From an uncultured Peptostreptococcaceae bacterium (GTDB taxonomy: Bacteria > Bacillota > Clostridia > Tissierellales > Peptoniphilaceae): a DNA stretch of 8,614 nt. Numbering within the stretch: position 1 is the stretch's first letter; every line of letters begins with the position of its first letter. The DNA lies in the NCBI GenBank assembly GCA_945910665.1, contig CAMDZK010000037.1, forward strand, positions 1 through 8,614. Reading direction: 5' to 3'. This document shows positions 5,005 through 8,614 of this stretch, piece after piece. The position numbers were made by a program, and so were the translations under genes. The notes under the pieces are model-generated. The model was given only the letters and a program-made list of their open reading frames with translations. It ran no database searches and had not been told where the DNA came from.

Positions 5005-6426
5005 CTAGAGAGTAAAAGCATGATCCATCGGTCCACTTGCATCTCCCAAGTCCAATTGGGCAGATAAAATCATGGAAATATAGCTCTTCGCATAATGAAT
5101 GGCTTCTTCTAAGGAGAGTCCTTTTGCGAGTTCCGAAGCAATGGCAGACGACAATGTACATCCCGTGCCATGGGTGTTGTCGTTATCGATGCGCTCCCCA
5201 TAAAACCAGGTGATGCCTCCTTTTGAATAGAGACAATCATTGGCATCATTCATCTTGTGGCCCCCTTTGACAAGAGTGGCACAGCCGTAGGTGTCATATA
5301 AGAATTTGGCTGCAGTCTCCATATCTTGTGGCGTTTGGATGCGCATCCCCGTGAGAACTTCCGCTTCTGGGATGTTGGGAGTGATTACGCTAACTAAAGG
5401 AAAAAGATGCTGTTTCAACGCTTCTTGCGCTTCTTCTCCGATGAGCGTAGCTCCACTGGTCGATACCATCACTGGGTCACATACGACGGGAATGTGGGCT
5501 GATTTTTTCAATTGATGAGCAATCAATTCAATTAATGTGTGCGATGCGAGCATGCCCAGTTTAATCGCATCCGGCATGAGGTCATCCCAAAGGGCATCCA
5601 GTTGGCTTTGAACCACTTCATCTGGAATTGGAAAAATATCTGTAACGCCTTTTGTATTTTGCGCTGTAATTGCCGTAATAACACTAGTCCCAAAGACACC
5701 TAAGTTTGTCATGGTCTTTAGGTCCGCTTGAATCCCTGCTCCTCCCCCAGAATCGCTCCCTGCAATCGTCAAGGCAATGGGCAGTTTGTGCTGCCAAAAG
5801 ATTTCTTTCGTACTTTCCCTAAGCTTTTTCGTTGCTTCCAGTATATCCTTTGCGCCAAAAATTGCAGATACAACGGCGACACCATCCAGTCCAAGGCCAC
5901 GCAATTCCGTAAGATTGCTTTGGGTGATCCCTCCAATGGCAACAATAGGAATCGGCACGGCAGACCGTATAGCGCGTACGTTTCTTTTTGACACGCCCGT
6001 TGCGTCAGGTTTTGTGGAGGTTGGAAAGACCGCTCCCACACCCAGGTAATCTGCACCCTGTTCGTAGGCATACACAGCTTGTTCTACCGTTTTGGCAGAT
6101 ACCCCTAAAATCATGTCCCCAATTTGTTTTCGTATCGTTGGAATGTCCCCATCATTTTGACCAATATGCAATCCATCTGCACCAACGGCCAGAGCCACAT
6201 TCACATTGTCATTGATGATGAAAGGTACTTTATATTCCTTGCAAAGTGCTTGGATTTCTTTTGCTTCTCGTATAAATTCGTCCTCTGGCATCTCTTTTTC
6301 TCGCAGTTGTAGACATGTGATGCCTCCGTCGAGGGCTTTTTTCACCTGTTCTTTTAAGCTTTCTTCTCCTGTCCACATGGAATCGGTTACGGCATAGAGA
6401 AGTAAATCTTTCTTATCGATATTCAT
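5005..6426 (-). CDS. thiED: Bifunctional ThiE-ThiD: thiamine phosphate synthase and HMP(-P) kinase
   Basis: One 473-residue protein carries two thiamine enzymes. Residues 1 to about 207 are ThiE, which joins HMP-PP and thiazole phosphate into thiamine phosphate. Its motifs are QLREK (40-44), IND (71-73), LHIGQ (86-90), GVGAVFPTSTKP (129-140) and AIGGI (163-167). Residues from about 214 to the end are ThiD, which phosphorylates HMP and HMP-P: AGSDSGGGAGIQADLK (222-237), CDPVMVSTSG (316-325), VKGGH (386-390) and HGTGCT (419-424) with Cys423 at the anion hole. The linker is only a few residues, and both halves look complete and active. The ThiE-first order is one of two known fusion orders. GGAAGGA precedes ATG 6426, and the start lies inside the end of thiM (14-nt overlap), which suggests coupled translation. 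Making both enzymes on one chain could pass HMP-PP between active sites. Confidence 0.95.
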   Translation of the reverse strand: MNIDKKDLLLYAVTDSMWTGEESLKEQVKKALDGGITCLQLREKEMPEDEFIREAKEIQALCKEYKVPFIINDNVNVALAVGADGLHIGQNDGDIPTIRKQIGDMILGVSAKTVEQAVYAYEQGADYLGVGAVFPTSTKPDATGVSKRNVRAIRSAVPIPIVAIGGITQSNLTELRGLGLDGVAVVSAIFGAKDILEATKKLRESTKEIFWQHKLPIALTIAGSDSGGGAGIQADLKTMTNLGVFGTSVITAITAQNTKGVTDIFPIPDEVVQSQLDALWDDLMPDAIKLGMLASHTLIELIAHQLKKSAHIPVVCDPVMVSTSGATLIGEEAQEALKQHLFPLVSVITPNIPEAEVLTGMRIQTPQDMETAAKFLYDTYGCATLVKGGHKMNDANDCLYSKGGITWFYGERIDNDNTHGTGCTLSSAIASELAKGLSLEEAIHYAKSYISMILSAQLDLGDASGPMDHAFTL

Positions 6427-7213
6427 AGCGTCCTTCCTTTTCTACATCTTCTGCCACGAGTGCGGCGACTGCATCCATCAGACAATGGCGAAAACTGCCT
6501 GGACCGCTGCTTTTTTCATAGGCTTTTTCTCCCGCAATCCCAAAACGCATGCTAGCTTCTGCAACCGTCTCTATGTTAGCCTCTCCACAAGCGAGAAAAG
6601 CTGTAATCACGCTCCCGAGCATACACCCGCTTCCTGTAATTTTTGCCATCATGGGATGCCCATTGTGAATCGCGATCGCATGTTCAGAATCTGCCACGAC
6701 ATCTACGGCTCCTGTAATGACGACAATGGCGCCTAATTCTCTCGCAAAATGTTTTGCTTCTTTGACCAGGTCTTCGATATTACCCTTTTGGTCTTCTTCG
6801 GCTGCATCCACACCTTTTGTATGGGATACTCCATGGGTAAGTGCATAAAGTTCTGAACGGTTACCTTTAATACAAGTAGGATGGATTTCTCGGACAATCT
6901 CTTTTGCAGTTTTCGTGCGAAGTGTGGATGCACCCGCTCCCACAGGGTCTAACACAATGGGAATGCCTTTTTCCTTCGCCTTTTTCGCCGCTTTTAGCAT
7001 GGCGAGAATTGTCCTATGATTCAACGTGCCCAAATTGAGTAAAAGACCTTGGGCGATACTCGTAATTTCTTCTACCTCGTCCACTTCATCCGCCATAATG
7101 GGCGATGCTCCCAAGGCCAAGAGCACATTAGCTACGTCGTTGATGGTGACAACATTTGTGATGTTATGGATGAGCGGATTATTTTCTCTTACCTTTTTTA
7201 GCACATTTCCCAT
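6413..7213 (-). CDS. thiM: Hydroxyethylthiazole kinase
   Basis: ThiM phosphorylates salvaged 4-methyl-5-(2-hydroxyethyl)thiazole, giving the thiazole phosphate that ThiE uses. The 266-residue product has the family's length and motifs: HNITN (16-20), DPVGAGAS (89-96), NRSE (118-121) and the anion-hole/catalytic TGSGCMLG (193-200, Cys197). GGAGG (7221-7225) sits 7 nt before ATG 7213. It is the first gene of the thi operon, directly behind a TPP riboswitch, and overlaps the next gene by 14 nt. No biosynthetic gene such as thiC, thiG or thiH is in the window, so the operon as seen is a salvage operon. Confidence 0.96.
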   Translation of the reverse strand: MGNVLKKVRENNPLIHNITNVVTINDVANVLLALGASPIMADEVDEVEEITSIAQGLLLNLGTLNHRTILAMLKAAKKAKEKGIPIVLDPVGAGASTLRTKTAKEIVREIHPTCIKGNRSELYALTHGVSHTKGVDAAEEDQKGNIEDLVKEAKHFARELGAIVVITGAVDVVADSEHAIAIHNGHPMMAKITGSGCMLGSVITAFLACGEANIETVAEASMRFGIAGEKAYEKSSGPGSFRHCLMDAVAALVAEDVEKEGRYEYR

Positions 7214-7226
7214 TTCATTTCCTCCA

Positions 7227-7254
7227 TAAAAAAAGACGACACTGCGGTCGTCTT
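7227..7254 (-). terminator. Expression-platform terminator of the thiM TPP riboswitch
   Basis: On the minus strand AAGACGAC (7247-7254) pairs with GTCGTCTT (7233-7240) around a 6-nt loop, followed by a run of T that leads straight into the GGAGG of thiM. The 5' arm's ACGAC can also pair with GTCGT in the 3' part of the aptamer (the CCGTCGTAGG stretch). That would be an antiterminator, giving TPP-off control. The hairpin is certain; the alternative pairing is inferred. Confidence 0.93.
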
Positions 7255-7266
7255 GATTTCACTCTT

Positions 7267-7340
7267 CTCCCTACGACGGCATTATCCGTATCAGGTTAAG
7301 GGTCGACTTGCGTCCTCTCAGCCCATGTGAGCTCCCCTAC
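7267..7340 (-). promoter_or_regulatory. TPP riboswitch (THI element) of the thi operon
   Basis: The minus strand shows the conserved TPP aptamer in order: AGGGGAGC, GGCTGAGA, ACCCTTAACCTGATAC, GGATAATGCC and GTAGGGA. P3 forms as AGCTC/GGGCT around ACAT. A small extra hairpin GAC-GCAA-GTC occupies the P3a position. P2 is GGG/CCC and the last stem is ACGG/CCGT around ATAATG. The CTGAGA pyrimidine-sensing turn and GGATAATGCC pyrophosphate pocket are intact. The flanks that should form P1 are both purine-rich and do not pair. High TPP should favour the terminator just downstream and shut off thiM, thiE-thiD and perhaps thyA. Confidence 0.97.
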
Positions 7341-7350
7341 TTTCTTCTAC

Positions 7351-7378
7351 CTTATCACTTGACGTTCTTTTTTGTCAA
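7351..7378 (-). promoter_or_regulatory. Promoter of the thi operon
   Basis: On the minus strand a perfect -35, TTGACA (7378-7373), is followed after 16 nt by a -10-like GATAAG (7356-7351). This places the transcript start a few bases before the TPP aptamer. The -35 overlaps the TGA stop of nrdG (7377-7375). CTTGAC (7379-7374) and GTCAAG (7363-7358) form a 6-bp inverted repeat spanning the -35 and part of the spacer. Confidence 0.75.
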
Positions 7379-7938
7379 GAATTCAATCCTTTGTCTTTTA
7401 CAAAAATTCGTTGATTCATAGAACCTCTGTAAAAACATTCGTGTGATCTCTTTTCTTCTTCAAAGGCCCCATCCACGAGTATGTCTGTATACTTGAGCAG
7501 GTCAAGTCTGTCTGCATCCATTTCTTCCAGTAATGCTTCCAGGGTGTATCCAGTGTAGGTCATGACGGAATAACCCGCTTCTTTGACGAGCTTTGCAAAT
7601 TTAGCGAGGGTTTTTGCCTGGCAAAAGGGTTCACCACCAGAGAGAGTTACCCCTGCATACAGCGGATTTTTTGTGAGCATCGTTAATACGTCTTCGAGAC
7701 TTGTTTCTGTTCCGCCTGAAAATGCATGGGTTTGTGGATTATGGCAACCCTCGCAGTGATGGGGGCACCCTTGCGTAAAGAGAGTGAGGCGAAAGCCTGG
7801 GCCATCGGTGATGGAGCCTTCTACAATTCCAGCCAATTGCAAAGAACCTTCCATAGAAAGAAATGGCTTTGGGGTACTGGGTACTCCAAAGCCGTTCAAT
7901 TCTTTGATGTCAAGCACTTCTTTAAAGTTAGAAGCCAT
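7375..7938 (-). CDS. nrdG: Anaerobic ribonucleotide reductase activating protein (radical SAM)
   Basis: NrdG uses a [4Fe-4S] cluster and S-adenosylmethionine to create the glycyl radical on NrdD. The cluster motif is CPHHCEGC (Cys58, Cys62, Cys65 from this start), preceded by DGPGFR and followed by CHNPQTHAF and SGGEP (100-104), which contacts SAM. With ATG 7938 the protein is 187 residues and overlaps the nrdD stop by 11 nt (ATGGCTTCTAA), suggesting translational coupling. The ribosome binding site there is weak. A second ATG at 7854 (residue 29) would give 159 residues, close to E. coli NrdG (154), but has no visible ribosome binding site. The frame between the two ATGs is open and reads like protein. 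The product is certain, the start is not. No terminator of its own is visible; its stop lies in the next operon's -35. Confidence 0.93.
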   Translation of the reverse strand: MASNFKEVLDIKELNGFGVPSTPKPFLSMEGSLQLAGIVEGSITDGPGFRLTLFTQGCPHHCEGCHNPQTHAFSGGTETSLEDVLTMLTKNPLYAGVTLSGGEPFCQAKTLAKFAKLVKEAGYSVMTYTGYTLEALLEEMDADRLDLLKYTDILVDGAFEEEKRSHECFYRGSMNQRIFVKDKGLNS

Positions 7939-8614
7939 GGCGTACGCGGTCTCTTTCTTCCGCCGCTTTTGCATTGTTGAAACGATCGGTTGTTCCAACG
8001 AGGTATCCTGTAATACGGCGAATCCTTTGAAATTTGGGTCCATCATCTTCTTTACGTCCGCATTTTGGACACATGTCGAATAACGTTCCCACATAACCAC
8101 ATACAGAATCTCTGTCGACGGGATGATTCACGGAACCGTATCCAATGCCTGCTTCTTTCATCGTGCGAATAATCGCTTGGAAAGCGGGCAAGTTGAGTGC
8201 TGTATCTCCATCTAATTCCACATAGGTAATATGCCCTGCATTTGTGAGTTCATGATAGGGTGCTTCGATTTTGATTTTTTCAAAGGCGGAAATATTGTAA
8301 TACACTGGCACGTGGAAGGAATTCGTATAGTATTCTCTATCTGTCACACCTTCGATGATTCCATACTCTTTTTTATCGATGGCCACAAAACGTCCAGAGA
8401 GACCTTCTGCTGGCGTTGCAATTAAGCTGAAGTTCAGTTTCGTCTTTTCACTTAAATCGTCTGTATAGTCCCGCATGGCTTGGATAATTTTGATGCCTAA
8501 AGCTTGGGATTCTGCACTTTCTCCGTGGTGATGTCCCGTGAGAACTTTTAGCGCTTCGGCAAGACCAATAAAACCAATGGTCAGAGTTCCATGCTTTAAG
8601 ATTTCTAAAATAGG
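7928..8614 (-). CDS. nrdD: Anaerobic ribonucleoside-triphosphate reductase, C-terminal part
   Basis: NrdD makes deoxyribonucleotides without oxygen using a glycyl radical. Only the last 228 residues are here; the frame is open to the right edge, starting PILEILKHGTLTIGFIGLAEAL, so the internal Met at 8476 is not the start. The glycyl-radical loop RITGYLVGTTDRFNN is near the C-terminus, with the radical Gly 26 residues from the end. The C-terminal metal region shows Cys in SVCGYVG and the pair CPKCG. That is three cysteines in the place where four-Cys zinc sites occur in some relatives; I recall a similar DRD.VCGY form in other Bacillota. The neighbouring nrdG encodes its activase, an arrangement typical of class III enzymes. 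The enzyme is inactivated by oxygen, which fits with the sodA gene in the same window. Confidence 0.97.
   Translation of the reverse strand, partial: PILEILKHGTLTIGFIGLAEALKVLTGHHHGESAESQALGIKIIQAMRDYTDDLSEKTKLNFSLIATPAEGLSGRFVAIDKKEYGIIEGVTDREYYTNSFHVPVYYNISAFEKIKIEAPYHELTNAGHITYVELDGDTALNLPAFQAIIRTMKEAGIGYGSVNHPVDRDSVCGYVGTLFDMCPKCGRKEDDGPKFQRIRRITGYLVGTTDRFNNAKAAEERDRVRHGF

Noticed and set aside
5728..6397. Several plus-strand open frames opposite thiE-thiD
   Set aside because: They lie entirely inside a well-supported gene on the other strand and have no ribosome binding sites or recognisable protein families.
8474..8476. ATG at 8476 as the start of a separate gene
   Set aside because: The frame upstream to the window edge encodes NrdD-like sequence (GFIGLAEALKVLTGHHHGESAESQALG), so this Met is internal.

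Overview
The window looks like chromosomal core DNA from a low-GC Gram-positive bacterium (Bacillota) living anaerobically or with limited oxygen. Support: strong AGGAGG-type ribosome binding sites, hairpin-plus-T-run terminators, a Fur-type box of the Bacillus 7-1-7 form, an oxygen-sensitive class III ribonucleotide reductase (nrdD-nrdG) beside a manganese-type superoxide dismutase, and RimO, which is common in Clostridia, Negativicutes and Erysipelotrichia but absent from Bacillus subtilis. I cannot name the genus. There is no phage, insertion sequence, CRISPR array, tRNA or rRNA.

Layout, left to right. (1) 1-417: the N-terminus of a CPA2/Kef-like cation:proton antiporter reads leftward off the edge. 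Its leader carries a probable fluoride (crcB) riboswitch with a terminator as its expression platform. It is divergent from sodA, whose promoter holds a Fur-type operator. (2) 1033-2298: sodA converges on a small RDD-family membrane protein across a shared bidirectional terminator. Upstream of that, on the minus strand, are a Lys/Ala-rich LEA-like protein and a thioredoxin 12 nt apart. (3) 2415-3695: rimO, divergent from thioredoxin. (4) 3696-4133: a 438-bp gene-free stretch with a large imperfect hairpin, a family of short compensatory hairpin repeats and a strong bidirectional terminator. It is the least explained part of the window. (5) 4134-7378, all minus strand: a TPP riboswitch, then thiM, a thiE-thiD fusion and a phi3T-type thyA. 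The spacings suggest one transcript: a 14-nt overlap, then a 40-nt gap without a terminator. (6) 7375-8614: nrdG and the C-terminal part of nrdD, which runs off the right edge.

Together: ThiM and ThiE-ThiD salvage the thiazole and pyrimidine halves of thiamine and join them, with TPP as feedback signal. ThyA and NrdD/NrdG supply DNA precursors. SodA and thioredoxin handle oxidative and thiol stress. The two leader RNAs are ligand-responsive attenuators with similar design: aptamer, then a hairpin ending directly against the ribosome binding site. No clearly new multi-gene system is visible. The items most worth pursuing are the structured intergenic DNA after rimO, the fluoride-riboswitch/antiporter pairing, the TPP aptamer with no visible P1 helix, and the placement of thyA downstream of a TPP-controlled operon.
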